From Roseospira navarrensis (lineage in GTDB: Bacteria > Pseudomonadota > Alphaproteobacteria > Rhodospirillales > Rhodospirillaceae): DNA of 64,000 bases. This document shows positions 55,279-63,523 of this stretch, in pieces (position 1 is the first letter of the stretch; each line of letters starts with the position of its first letter). The translations under genes were made by a program, and so were the position numbers. The DNA lies in contig NZ_WIVE01000002.1 in the NCBI RefSeq assembly GCF_009601025.1, forward strand, positions 124,001-188,000, read 5' to 3'. A model generated the notes under the pieces. The model ran no database searches. It saw nothing but the letters and a program-made list of their open reading frames with translations, and was not told the DNA's origin.

Positions 55279-56334
55279 TCAGAAATCCCGGGCGGGCGCG
55301 GCGTCGATGACGCTGGGCAGCGGCGGAATCTGGTCCGCCAAGGCCGCGTCGTACAGGTCGGCATTCCGCAACAGCACGATGTCGATGCGCCGGTTGCGCG
55401 GATCGTTGGGGGCATCCGCAAGCAGCGGCTCCACGCCCGCCTTGCCGATGACGGCCTCAATGCGTGCCGGGTCGATGCCGGCCGAGAGCAGCACGCGCCG
55501 GCTGGCCAGCGCCCGGTCGGCCGACAGTTCCCAGTTGCTGTAGCCCGTGGGGTCCAGGAACGGCGCGTTGTCCGTGTGCCCGGTGATGAGCAGGGTGTTC
55601 GGGATCTCCTTGATGGCCTCCCCGACCAGACGGAGCAGGATGCGGGTGTGCTCATACATCGCCGATGAGCCCGCCGGGAACATCGCGAGCCGATCCTGGT
55701 CCAGAAGCTGGATCTTCAGGCCGTCCTCGGTCTCGTCGATGATCAGGTTCTCCTTGAACTTCTCCAGGTCCGGGACGGCCTGGATGGCCTGCCGAAGCGC
55801 CTGGGCCGCCTGCTCGAACCCGTCTTCCTGGGCGGCCTCGCGGGCCGACTCCGCCGCCGCCTGTGCGGCGGCCGCGGCCGCCGGATCCTCGGCGGCGGCC
55901 CCGTCGCCCGGCCCGTCGCCCTCGCCCATGCTCTCTCCCTCGCCGGTGGGGACATCGGGCTGATCCTCGTTCAGGGTCAGACCCTCGGCCGGGTCGGTGA
56001 AGTCGTTGCCGCCGAAGCCCACGGTTGGCGGCGGCAGCATGGGCTGATCGAGCGGCGAGGCGGACTGGGATTGATTCGCCCCCTCGCCCACCACCTGCCC
56101 GCCCAGCATGCCGCCCGCGCCGCTGGAACTGGAGGACACGGCGGTCGGGGCGAAGTAGTTGGAAATGCCCTCAAGCTGCTCTTCCGTCACCGAGTTGAGC
56201 AGCCACAACAGCAGGAAGAACGCCATCATGGCCGTCACGAAGTCGGCGTACGCCACCTTCCACGCTCCACCATGGTGGGCGTGCCCGCCTTTCTTGACGC
56301 GCTTGATGATGATGGCGTTTTTGTCGTCGGCCAT
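55279..56334 (-). CDS. motB: flagellar motor stator protein MotB
   Basis: A 351-aa stator subunit that forms the proton channel with MotA and anchors it to peptidoglycan. The single span after a basic N-terminus contains the proton-carrying Asp31 in YADFVTAMMAFFLLLWLL. A long Gly/Glu/Ala-rich linker (about 65-190) leads to an OmpA-like peptidoglycan-binding domain with LLITGHTDNAPF near 250 and NRRIDIVLL near 320. Encoded after motA on the same strand with a gap of about 120 bp. Confidence 0.94.
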   Translation of the reverse strand: MADDKNAIIIKRVKKGGHAHHGGAWKVAYADFVTAMMAFFLLLWLLNSVTEEQLEGISNYFAPTAVSSSSSGAGGMLGGQVVGEGANQSQSASPLDQPMLPPPTVGFGGNDFTDPAEGLTLNEDQPDVPTGEGESMGEGDGPGDGAAAEDPAAAAAAQAAAESAREAAQEDGFEQAAQALRQAIQAVPDLEKFKENLIIDETEDGLKIQLLDQDRLAMFPAGSSAMYEHTRILLRLVGEAIKEIPNTLLITGHTDNAPFLDPTGYSNWELSADRALASRRVLLSAGIDPARIEAVIGKAGVEPLLADAPNDPRNRRIDIVLLRNADLYDAALADQIPPLPSVIDAAPARDF

Positions 56335-56452
56335 GGATCGGTTTGCCGGAAGCCCCTTGCACTGAGACCTTGAGACATCCCCCTACCATAGGCGCGGGGC
56401 TTGAACAGGAGGTTAAGACAGCCGTCTTACGCCGGGCGGCCCGGGGCGGACC

Positions 56453-57310
56453 TCAGTCCGACGAATTCGTGACCGCGTCTTCGACCTCGGCGAAGGTGGG
56501 CCGCACGGAGGGCGAGAGGATCTTGCGCGCGAACTCGATGGAAACCTGCGGCGCATAGCCTTGCATGTGGGCCAGCAGACCGGCCTTGATGCAATTCAGG
56601 TATTCGGTGTCCGCATCATAGGCGTTGCCGATGGCGCGCCCGAACGGCGCGAAGAAGCCATAGGAGAACAGCACGCCGGAGAACGTGCCGACGAGGGCGG
56701 CGCCGATCAGGTGGCCCAGCACCTCCGGCGGTTCGGTGATCGAACCCATGGTGTGGATCACGCCCAGCACCGCCGCCACGATGCCCAGCGCCGGCATGGC
56801 GTCGGCCATGTTGGTCACCGCCTCGGCGACGGCGTGGTGCTCCTTGTGATGAGACTCGATCTCGCCTTCGATGATCGTCTCGACCTCGTGGGAGTTGTTC
56901 GTGCCAAGGGTCAACAGACGCAGATAATCGCAGAGAAACTCAAGATTATGGTGATTGGAGGAAAACCCGGAAAACTTCTGGAACAGGGGGCTCTCTTCCG
57001 GCTTCTCAACGTGGCTTTCCAGCGCCAGATCGCCCTTCGTCTTCGCCAATCTGAACAGCGTATACAAGAGCGTCAACAGCTCTAAATAGTCAGCCTTTTT
57101 GTACTTCGGCCCCTTCAGCATGGGGCCAATGGCCTTGAACGTGTTTGACAGAAGTGTTTTTGGGTTGCCTATAACGTAGGCGCCGAAGGCCGCACCGAAA
57201 ATGATCACGAATTCGTACGGCTGCCAGAGAACATCCAGGTGTCCCCCAGCAAGGGCATAGCCGCCGAGAACGGAAACAATAACGACGATAGTCCCTACGA
57301 TGACGAGCAT
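56453..57310 (-). CDS. motA: flagellar motor stator protein MotA
   Basis: A 285-aa stator subunit with four spans. MLVIVGTIVVIVSVLGGYALAGGHL, then ADAMPALGIVAAVLGVIHTMGSI with the conserved prolines, and VGTFSGVLFSYGFFAPFGRAIG are typical MotA. The cytoplasmic loop carrying the rotor-contact charges lies between spans 2 and 3. The 5' half has lower GC than neighbouring genes. ATG 57310 gives the conserved start although no ribosome-binding site is evident. Divergent from the flavin reductase gene; no flagellar genes are nearby. Confidence 0.94.
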   Translation of the reverse strand: MLVIVGTIVVIVSVLGGYALAGGHLDVLWQPYEFVIIFGAAFGAYVIGNPKTLLSNTFKAIGPMLKGPKYKKADYLELLTLLYTLFRLAKTKGDLALESHVEKPEESPLFQKFSGFSSNHHNLEFLCDYLRLLTLGTNNSHEVETIIEGEIESHHKEHHAVAEAVTNMADAMPALGIVAAVLGVIHTMGSITEPPEVLGHLIGAALVGTFSGVLFSYGFFAPFGRAIGNAYDADTEYLNCIKAGLLAHMQGYAPQVSIEFARKILSPSVRPTFAEVEDAVTNSSD

Positions 57311-57546
57311 CGGTGCACGCAACCCTGTTCAAGCGTCCGGGCGATCACCCCTTCTGGGGTCGCAGCCCCGAGGCGTCTCGGTCCTGTCGGACTTCCAGCC
57401 GCACGACCACATGGGTCGGCGTTCGACACCTCATGATGTAGCGACATACATGAACAACTGGTTTCGGCCAACGGAAATCAGGCGTTGGCGCTCCTGCCGT
57501 GATGCGCTAAGACGCCTGCACCGCACGACAGGCGAGGCAGGGGTTC

Positions 57547-58020
57547 ATGACGGTTGATTCGGTGTCCTTCAGGAAAGCCTTGGGCAGTTTCGCGTCCGGC
57601 GTGACCGTGGTCACGGCGCTCGACGACACGGGACAGCCGGTCGGCCTGACCGTCAGCGCCTTCTGTTCGGTCTCGCTGGATCCGCCGATGATCCTGATCT
57701 GCCTCGATAAACGCGTTTCGAACCGCGAGACCTTCCGGCGCGGCCCCTTTGCCGTCAACGTTCTGTCGCACAGGCAACAGGCGGTCTCCAACCGCTTCGC
57801 CGAAAAGCGCGATGATCGCTTCGCCGGCATCGCCCATACCCCCGGGCGGAACGGCGCGCCCGTGCTGGACGGCTGCCTGGCCGTCATCGAGTGCACGCCC
57901 GAACACATCGCCGACGGCGGCGACCACGACATCATCGTGGCGACGGTCACACGGGTGGACCGCACCGAGGACGGCGCGCCCCTGATCTACTATCGCGGCG
58001 GATACGCGGCGCTGGGCTAG
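57547..58020 (+). CDS. flavin reductase family protein
   Basis: A 157-aa FMN-binding split-barrel protein. RKALGSFASGVTVVTALD, GLTVSAFCSVSLDPPMILICLDKRV and FAVNVLSHRQQ are the flavin-reductase domain motifs. It probably supplies reduced FMN/FAD to a monooxygenase partner, but no oxygenase gene is in this window. ATG 57547 follows a weak upstream region; a short gap separates it from the ABC transporter genes. Confidence 0.88.
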   Translation: MTVDSVSFRKALGSFASGVTVVTALDDTGQPVGLTVSAFCSVSLDPPMILICLDKRVSNRETFRRGPFAVNVLSHRQQAVSNRFAEKRDDRFAGIAHTPGRNGAPVLDGCLAVIECTPEHIADGGDHDIIVATVTRVDRTEDGAPLIYYRGGYAALG

Positions 58021-58091
58021 CCAACCGCGCGCCCCAGGCGAAACGGAGCGGACATGGCGGTGCGACACCGACTCACCAGAGGGTGCGGGCG

Positions 58092-59678
58092 ATGAGCCCG
58101 ACGCCCGGCACACCGCGCCTCGACCTGAGGGGACTCTGCAAGAGTTTCCCGGGGGTTCTGGTGAACGACCGGGTGGACCTCTCGGTCATGCCCGGGGAGT
58201 GTCACGCCCTGCTCGGCGAGAACGGCGCCGGCAAATCCACGCTGATGAAGATCGTCAACGGCGTATTGTCCGCCGACGCCGGCGAGATGTGGTGGGAGGG
58301 CCAGCCGGTCCGCGTCCAGACCCCGTCGGACGCCCGCCGCCTGGGAATCGGCATGGTCTACCAGCACTTCGCGCTGTTCGAGTCCCTGACCGTGGCCGAG
58401 AACGTCGCCCTGGGCCTGGACGGGGCCCCGGGTATGGAGGCCCTGTCCGAGCGAATCCGGGCCGTGTCCGACGGCTACGGCCTCGCGGTCTCCCCCACCC
58501 GCCATGTCCACGAACTGTCCGTGGGCGAGCGCCAGCGGGTCGAGATCGTGCGCTGCCTGCTCGGCGATCCCCGACTCATCATCCTCGACGAGCCCACCTC
58601 GGTGCTGACCCCGCGCGAGGCGCTGGCGCTGTTCGAGGTGCTGCGCCGCCTGCAGGCGGAGGGGCGGTCGATCTTGTACATCTCCCACAAGCTCGACGAG
58701 ATCCGCGCGCTGTGCGACCGGGCCTCGGTGCTGCGCGGCGGCCGCATGATCGCGACCGTGGACCCCCGGGCGGAGACCGCCCGCTCGCTGGCCCGCATGA
58801 TGATCGGCGCCGAGCTGCCGGATCTGTCGGAGCGCCGGACCACCACCAGCGAAGACCATGCCCCACTCCTGGCGGTCAACGCGCTGGACATGGACCGCGA
58901 CGATCCGCACGGCACGGACCTGCGCGACATTTCCCTGGCCGTGCGGCCGGGCGAGATCCTGGGCATCGCGGGCGTGGCCGGCAATGGACAGAATGCCCTG
59001 ATGCGCGCGCTGTCCGGCGAACGCCTGGTGGCGCGGCCCGAGGCCATCCTTATCAACGGCACGCCGGCCGGACACCTGGGACCGCGCGCCCGGCGCGACC
59101 TGGGGCTGGCCGTGGTGCCGGAAGAGCGGTTGGGGCAAGGCGCGGTGCCGGACCTCAGCCTGGCGGACAACGCCCTGCTGTCCGCCTACCGTCACGGCAG
59201 CCTGGTCCGGCGCGGCCTGGTGCGGCGGCGTCATACGCATGGTTTTGCGAGCCGGGTGATCCACGCCTTCAACGTGATCGCGCGCGGCAGCGAGTCCGAG
59301 GCGCGCAGCCTGTCCGGCGGCAACCTTCAGAAGTTCATCATCGGCCGCGAAATCCTTCAGGCGCCCAAGGTTCTGGTCGCCGCCCACCCCACCTGGGGCG
59401 TGGACGCGGGCTCGGCGGCGGCGATCCATCAGGCTCTGGTGGATCTGCGGGACCGGGGCGCGGCGATCCTGGTGATCTCGCAGGACCTGGACGAGCTGTA
59501 CACCCTGTCCGACCGGATCGCGGTGATCGCCGCCGGGCGGCTGTCCGACAGCCAGCCCATCCACGCGGTGACGGCGGAGGACATCGGCCTGTTGATGGGG
59601 GGCCTGTTCACCGACCACGGGCCGACCGGCCCCACCAACGACGACACGACGATGAAAGGACCGGGGCATGTGGCCTAG
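58092..59678 (+). CDS. BMP-type nucleoside ABC transporter, double ATP-binding subunit
   Basis: A 528-aa protein with two ABC domains. The first has Walker A GENGAGKST near 40, signature LSVGERQ near 140 and LILDEPTSVLT; the second has the degenerate GVAGNGQN loop near 300, LSGGNLQK near 410 and VLVAAHPTWGVD, as in nucleoside importers (NupA/YufO class). Its stop overlaps the next permease start. The substrate is likely a purine nucleoside or related compound, by family. Confidence 0.87.
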   Translation: MSPTPGTPRLDLRGLCKSFPGVLVNDRVDLSVMPGECHALLGENGAGKSTLMKIVNGVLSADAGEMWWEGQPVRVQTPSDARRLGIGMVYQHFALFESLTVAENVALGLDGAPGMEALSERIRAVSDGYGLAVSPTRHVHELSVGERQRVEIVRCLLGDPRLIILDEPTSVLTPREALALFEVLRRLQAEGRSILYISHKLDEIRALCDRASVLRGGRMIATVDPRAETARSLARMMIGAELPDLSERRTTTSEDHAPLLAVNALDMDRDDPHGTDLRDISLAVRPGEILGIAGVAGNGQNALMRALSGERLVARPEAILINGTPAGHLGPRARRDLGLAVVPEERLGQGAVPDLSLADNALLSAYRHGSLVRRGLVRRRHTHGFASRVIHAFNVIARGSESEARSLSGGNLQKFIIGREILQAPKVLVAAHPTWGVDAGSAAAIHQALVDLRDRGAAILVISQDLDELYTLSDRIAVIAAGRLSDSQPIHAVTAEDIGLLMGGLFTDHGPTGPTNDDTTMKGPGHVA

Positions 59679-60786
59679 GCTGGAGGCGCGCCCGGAGCGC
59701 TCCCGGGTGATGGTGTATCTGACCCCCCTGGTGGCGGCGGCCCTGACAGCCCTGGCCGGGCTGGTCATGTTCGGCGCGCTGGGCTACGACCCGGTCGAGG
59801 CGCTGTACGTCTTTTTCGTCGCCCCCCTGACCACCAGCTTCGGGCTCAGCGAACTGGTCGTGAAGGCCACCCCGCTGGTGCTGTGCGCCCTGGGGCTGGC
59901 GGTCGGCTTTCGGGGCAACGTCTGGAACATCGGCGCCGAGGGGCAGTTGATCCTGGGCGCCATCTTCGCGGGCGGACTGGCGCTGTGGGCCGGCGACGCG
60001 AACGCCCCGTGGCTGCTGCCGGCGATGGTGGTCGCGGGCATGATCGGCGGCATGGCCTGGGCGGCCATCCCGGCCTTTCTGCGGACCCGTTTCCACGCCA
60101 ACGAGATCCTGGTGAGCCTGATGCTCACCTACGTGGCGGGGCTGCTGCTGGGTTATCTGGTGCACGGGCCCTGGCGCGACCCGGCCGGGTTCAACTTCCC
60201 GGAAACCGCGCTGTTCGGGGACTCGGCCATGCTGCCCGCGCTGATCGAGGGCACCCGCCTGCACGCCGGCGCGCTGTTCGCCATCGTCGCCGTGGGCGCG
60301 GTCTGGGTGCTGCTCATGCACTCGTTCATCGGCTTCCAGGTCAAGGTGATCGGCCTCGCGCCGCGCGCGGGCGGCTATGCCGGGTTCAGTCAGGCCCGGG
60401 TGGTCTGGCTGGGCCTGCTGTGCGGCGGCGGGCTGTCCGGGCTGGCGGGCATGGTCGAGGTTGCCGGCCCCATCGGGCAGTTGCACCCGCAGATCTCGCC
60501 GGGCTACGGATTCACGGCCATCATCGTTGCGTTCCTGGGCCGTCTGCATCCGCTCGGCATTCTTCTGGCGGGCCTGTTCATGGCGCTGACCTATCTGGGG
60601 GGCGACACCCTGCAGATCGAAATGGGGTTGCCGCGCGCCATGACCGGCGTCTTCCAGGGCATGATCCTGTTTTTCCTGCTGGCGTCGGATGTGCTGATCC
60701 ATCACCGGGTGCGGTTCGGGCCGCGACGCGCGCCCGCGCCCGCGCCGACATCCACGCCTGAGCCCGAGACGGGGGGGACCGCCTGA
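59668..60786 (+). CDS. BMP-type nucleoside ABC transporter, permease 1
   Basis: A 372-aa inner-membrane permease of the YufP/NupB class with about ten spans. KATPLVLCALGLAVGFRGNVWNIGAEGQLILGAIFA and FHANEILVSLMLTYVAGLLLGYLV are family motifs. The start overlaps the ATPase gene stop by 11 nt, and the next gene begins 1 nt after the stop, so all three are translated together. Confidence 0.88.
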   Translation: MWPRLEARPERSRVMVYLTPLVAAALTALAGLVMFGALGYDPVEALYVFFVAPLTTSFGLSELVVKATPLVLCALGLAVGFRGNVWNIGAEGQLILGAIFAGGLALWAGDANAPWLLPAMVVAGMIGGMAWAAIPAFLRTRFHANEILVSLMLTYVAGLLLGYLVHGPWRDPAGFNFPETALFGDSAMLPALIEGTRLHAGALFAIVAVGAVWVLLMHSFIGFQVKVIGLAPRAGGYAGFSQARVVWLGLLCGGGLSGLAGMVEVAGPIGQLHPQISPGYGFTAIIVAFLGRLHPLGILLAGLFMALTYLGGDTLQIEMGLPRAMTGVFQGMILFFLLASDVLIHHRVRFGPRRAPAPAPTSTPEPETGGTA

Positions 60787-60787
60787 C

Positions 60788-61717
60788 ATGGATGGGCTCG
60801 ACGCCATCGCCGCCCTGCTGGTGGCCACCATCCGGGCCGCCACGCCGCTGGCGCTCGCCGCGATCGGAGAACTGGTCACGGAAAAGTCCGGCGTCCTTAA
60901 TCTGGGCGTCGAGGGCATGATGCTGGTGGGCGCGGTCGCCGCCTTCGCGACCGCCGTGGCCACCGGCAATCTGCCCCTGGCGATCCTGGCCGCCATGGTG
61001 GCGTCCATGCTCGTGGCGTTCCTGTTCGGGGTCATGACGCTCAGCCTGATGTCCAACCAGGTGGCCACCGGGCTGGCCCTGACCATCTTCGGCATCGGCC
61101 TTTCGGCGTTCGTCGGCAAGGACTTCATCGGCATTCCGATCACCAGCCTGAAGCCTTTGGACATCCCGGGGCTGTCGGACCTGCCGCTGATCGGGCCGGT
61201 GCTGTTCGGCCAGGACCCGCTGGTCTATGCCTCGGTGGCCCTCACCGTGGCCGTCGGCTGGTTCCTGCACCGCACCCGCGCCGGGCTGGTGATCCGGGCG
61301 GTGGGCGAGAACCATACCGCCGCCCACGCCATCGGCTATCCGGTGATCGCCATCCGCTATCTGTGCGTCCTGTTCGGCGGGGCCATGTCCGGTCTGGCGG
61401 GCGCGTATCTTTCGCTCGCCTACACGCCCATGTGGGTGGAGAACATGACCGCCGGCCGGGGTTGGATCGCGCTGGCCCTGGTGGTCTTCGCCACCTGGAA
61501 GCCCGGCCGGGCGCTGCTGGGCGCCTATCTGTTCGGCGGCGTGACCATCGTGCAGTTGCACGCCCAGGGGCTGGGGGTGGAGATCTCCTCGCACATCCTG
61601 TCCATGCTGCCGTATCTGGCGACGATCCTCGTGCTGGTGCTCATCTCACGCGACGAGACCAAGATCCGCCTCAATGCGCCGGCCTGCCTGGGGAAAATCT
61701 TTCGGCCCGACTTTTGA
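60788..61717 (+). CDS. BMP-type nucleoside ABC transporter, permease 2
   Basis: A 309-aa permease of the YufQ/NupC class. IRAATPLALAAIGELVTEKSGVLNLGVEGMMLVGA at the start and the later VGENHTAAHAIGYPV and MTAGRGWIALALVVFATWKP are signature sequences. With the preceding ATPase and permease it makes a complete membrane core, yet no periplasmic BMP-family binding protein gene is found on either side. Confidence 0.88.
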   Translation: MDGLDAIAALLVATIRAATPLALAAIGELVTEKSGVLNLGVEGMMLVGAVAAFATAVATGNLPLAILAAMVASMLVAFLFGVMTLSLMSNQVATGLALTIFGIGLSAFVGKDFIGIPITSLKPLDIPGLSDLPLIGPVLFGQDPLVYASVALTVAVGWFLHRTRAGLVIRAVGENHTAAHAIGYPVIAIRYLCVLFGGAMSGLAGAYLSLAYTPMWVENMTAGRGWIALALVVFATWKPGRALLGAYLFGGVTIVQLHAQGLGVEISSHILSMLPYLATILVLVLISRDETKIRLNAPACLGKIFRPDF

Positions 61718-61740
61718 CATATTGATCCGGTCACCTTCCG

Positions 61741-61758
61741 TTAACGCACAGGCGTTAA
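61741..61758. promoter_or_regulatory. inverted repeat upstream of the diguanylate cyclase gene
   Basis: TTAACGC and GCGTTAA pair around a 4-nt spacer, 33 bp before the ATG. A TTGACA box lies at 61714-61719, so the repeat would overlap the -10/+1 region, a good position for an operator. The -10 box itself is poor. Confidence 0.4.
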
Positions 61759-61791
61759 AGAGCCTCACCTTCGGAAGGGTCGAGACTGCCC

Positions 61792-62541
61792 ATGCGCAAA
61801 CTGGATCGAGTGGCTCCGTCGCACGCCTCCCGGGCCTATGCCCGTCCGGGGCGCGAGGACCGTATCACGGCCCCCCGGCCGGCCGTCGGGCTCGACCGGC
61901 CGGTGGCGCATGTGCTGGGCATCCCGGACAGCGAGGTGACGCCCGCGGTGCAGGCGGCCATGGACATGCTGCTGGGCGAGGTGGGCCACCTGCGCCACGA
62001 GATCGCCACCCTGCGTGAGCAGCTCGCCCAGGCGGAGACGCTGGCCGACATCGACCCCCTGGTGCCGCTGCGCAACCGCCGCTCGTTCGTGCGCGAGCTG
62101 GAACGCATGATCGCGTACGCCGAGCGGCACGGCCACGACATCGCCCTTCTGATGGTGGACGTGGACCACCTGAAGCCGATCAACGACCACGCCGGTCACG
62201 CCGCCGGCGACGAGGTCATCCGGCAGGTCGCCGCCGCCCTGGTGGAGAGCACCCGGTCATCCGACCTGCTGGGCCGGCTGGGCGGGGACGAGTTCGGTGT
62301 CGTGCTGATGGACATGGACCGCATCGGCGCCCAGATCACGGCCGACCGGATCGGCGCGGCCGTGGCCGAGCGCACCGTGACCATGCCCGGCGGCGGTGAG
62401 CGCGCGCTCAGCGTCTCCTGCGGCGTGTGTGCGTTCGAGCCCGGTCTGTCCCTCCAGGAGGCCCTGGACCGGGCCGACGCGGCCATGTACCGCCACAAGC
62501 GGCGCCACGGGGATGCCGCCAGGGCGACGGGCTCAGGGTAA
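61792..62541 (+). CDS. GGDEF-domain diguanylate cyclase
   Basis: A 249-aa cytoplasmic enzyme predicted to make c-di-GMP. A short N-terminal region and coiled-coil (about 62-85) precede the GGDEF domain (about 88-245). The active-site GGDEF is at 164-168 and the inhibitory I-site RSSD at 155-158, five residues before it, so product inhibition is expected. The last residues (ATGSG) and the stop codon are encoded by the left end of mobile-element copy 4. No sensory domain is visible. Confidence 0.9.
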   Translation: MRKLDRVAPSHASRAYARPGREDRITAPRPAVGLDRPVAHVLGIPDSEVTPAVQAAMDMLLGEVGHLRHEIATLREQLAQAETLADIDPLVPLRNRRSFVRELERMIAYAERHGHDIALLMVDVDHLKPINDHAGHAAGDEVIRQVAAALVESTRSSDLLGRLGGDEFGVVLMDMDRIGAQITADRIGAAVAERTVTMPGGGERALSVSCGVCAFEPGLSLQEALDRADAAMYRHKRRHGDAARATGSG

Positions 62542-62738
62542 CGGGATCGCTCTTCCAGGTCTTTGCAGGGGATCGTAGACCTGCGCTCGAGGTCCTTCAG
62601 CCGCTTCGCGGCTTCAGGATGACATCCAATCGTTTTTCGTGTGTCATCCCGAGTGAGCGAAGCGAGACGAGGGATCTCGGGAGGCCTGCTCTGACAGCGC
62701 GGAACAGGCCGTCATGTTAACCTGAGCCCGTTGCCCTG
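62520..62738. mobile_element. MITE-like repeat, long family, copy 4
   Basis: A 219-bp element from CAGGGCGACGGGCTCAGG to CCTGAGCCCGTTGCCCTG. The nested repeat AGGATGACA / TGTCATCCCGAGTGAGCGAA is present. The 10-bp flanks GGGATGCCGC (62510-62519) and GGGATGCCAT (62739-62748) match at 8 of 10 positions, supporting a 10-bp target duplication. The left end supplies the final codons and the TAA of the diguanylate cyclase gene. It lies in the convergent gap to sodB. Confidence 0.88.
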
Positions 62739-62781
62739 GGGATGCCATGCGCGCGTCTTGACTCTTGTCCGAAAACAGCAC

Positions 62782-62809
62782 GGCCACCCGGAGGGGGCTC
62801 CGGGTGGCC
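62782..62809. terminator. strong hairpin after sodB
   Basis: GGCCACCCGGAG and CTCCGGGTGGCC form a perfect 12-bp stem with a GGGG loop, 24 bp beyond the sodB stop on the minus strand. A short TGCTGTTTT stretch follows in that direction, so it is the likely sodB terminator. Confidence 0.65.
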
Positions 62810-62833
62810 GGTCGTCGGTTGGGGATCGTTCGA

Positions 62834-63433
62834 TTACGCCGCCTTCGCGAGGTTCTCGTTCACGAAGTCCCAGTTCACCAGATTATCCAGGAAGCTGGTC
62901 AGGAAGTCCGGACGGCGGTTCTGGAAGTCCAGATAGTAGGCGTGCTCCCACACATCGCAGGTCAGAAGCGCGGTCTGCCCGTTGACCATCGGCAGTTCGG
63001 CGTTGGGCGTCTTGGTGATCTTCAGGGCGCCGTTCTCGACCACCAGCCAGGCCCATCCGGACCCGAACTGAGTCGCGCCGGCGGCCTTGAAGTCCTCCTT
63101 GAACTTATCGAACGATCCGAAGGCCTCGTCGATCTTTTCCTTGATCGCGCCGGTGGGCGCGCCACCGCCGCCGGCCTTCATGCCGTGCCAGAAGAAGGTG
63201 TGGTTCCAGACCTGGGCGGCGTTGTTGAACACACCCGTGTTCTTGTCGGCCCACGCCTTCATGATGACCTCTTCCAGGCCCATGTCAGCCATGGGCGTGT
63301 CCTTGGTCAGGTTGTTCAGGTTCGTGACGTAGGTCTGATGGTGCTTGCCGTAGTGGAACTCCAGCGTCTGGGCCGACATGTGGGGCTCCAGAGCCGATTT
63401 GTCGTAAGGCAGGGGGGGAAGCTCGAAAGCCAT
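62834..63433 (-). CDS. sodB: superoxide dismutase, iron type
   Basis: A 199-aa Fe/Mn-family enzyme that dismutates superoxide in the cytosol; no signal peptide. Metal ligands are visible: His in FHYGKHHQTY (near 27), His in VWNHTFFWH (near 74), and Asp and His in DVWEHAYYLDF (near 157-161). The segment GATQFGSGWAWLV is typical of iron enzymes. ATG 63433 follows GAGG; the frame extends upstream without homology. The plausible promoter is listed separately. Confidence 0.96.
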   Translation of the reverse strand: MAFELPPLPYDKSALEPHMSAQTLEFHYGKHHQTYVTNLNNLTKDTPMADMGLEEVIMKAWADKNTGVFNNAAQVWNHTFFWHGMKAGGGGAPTGAIKEKIDEAFGSFDKFKEDFKAAGATQFGSGWAWLVVENGALKITKTPNAELPMVNGQTALLTCDVWEHAYYLDFQNRRPDFLTSFLDNLVNWDFVNENLAKAA

Positions 63434-63487
63434 TCGCAACCTCGTCAGATTATGTGAAATGAAATGGGAAGGGCGCGGACCCAAGCG

Positions 63488-63516
63488 TACATAGGTCCAC
63501 CCGATGCCGATGTGAA
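63488..63516 (-). promoter_or_regulatory. putative promoter of sodB
   Basis: On the minus strand, TTCACA and TATGTA are separated by 17 bp, about 55 bp upstream of the sodB start and within the divergent gap to the squalene/phytoene synthase-family gene. Confidence 0.45.
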
Positions 63517-63523
63517 GTGTGGA

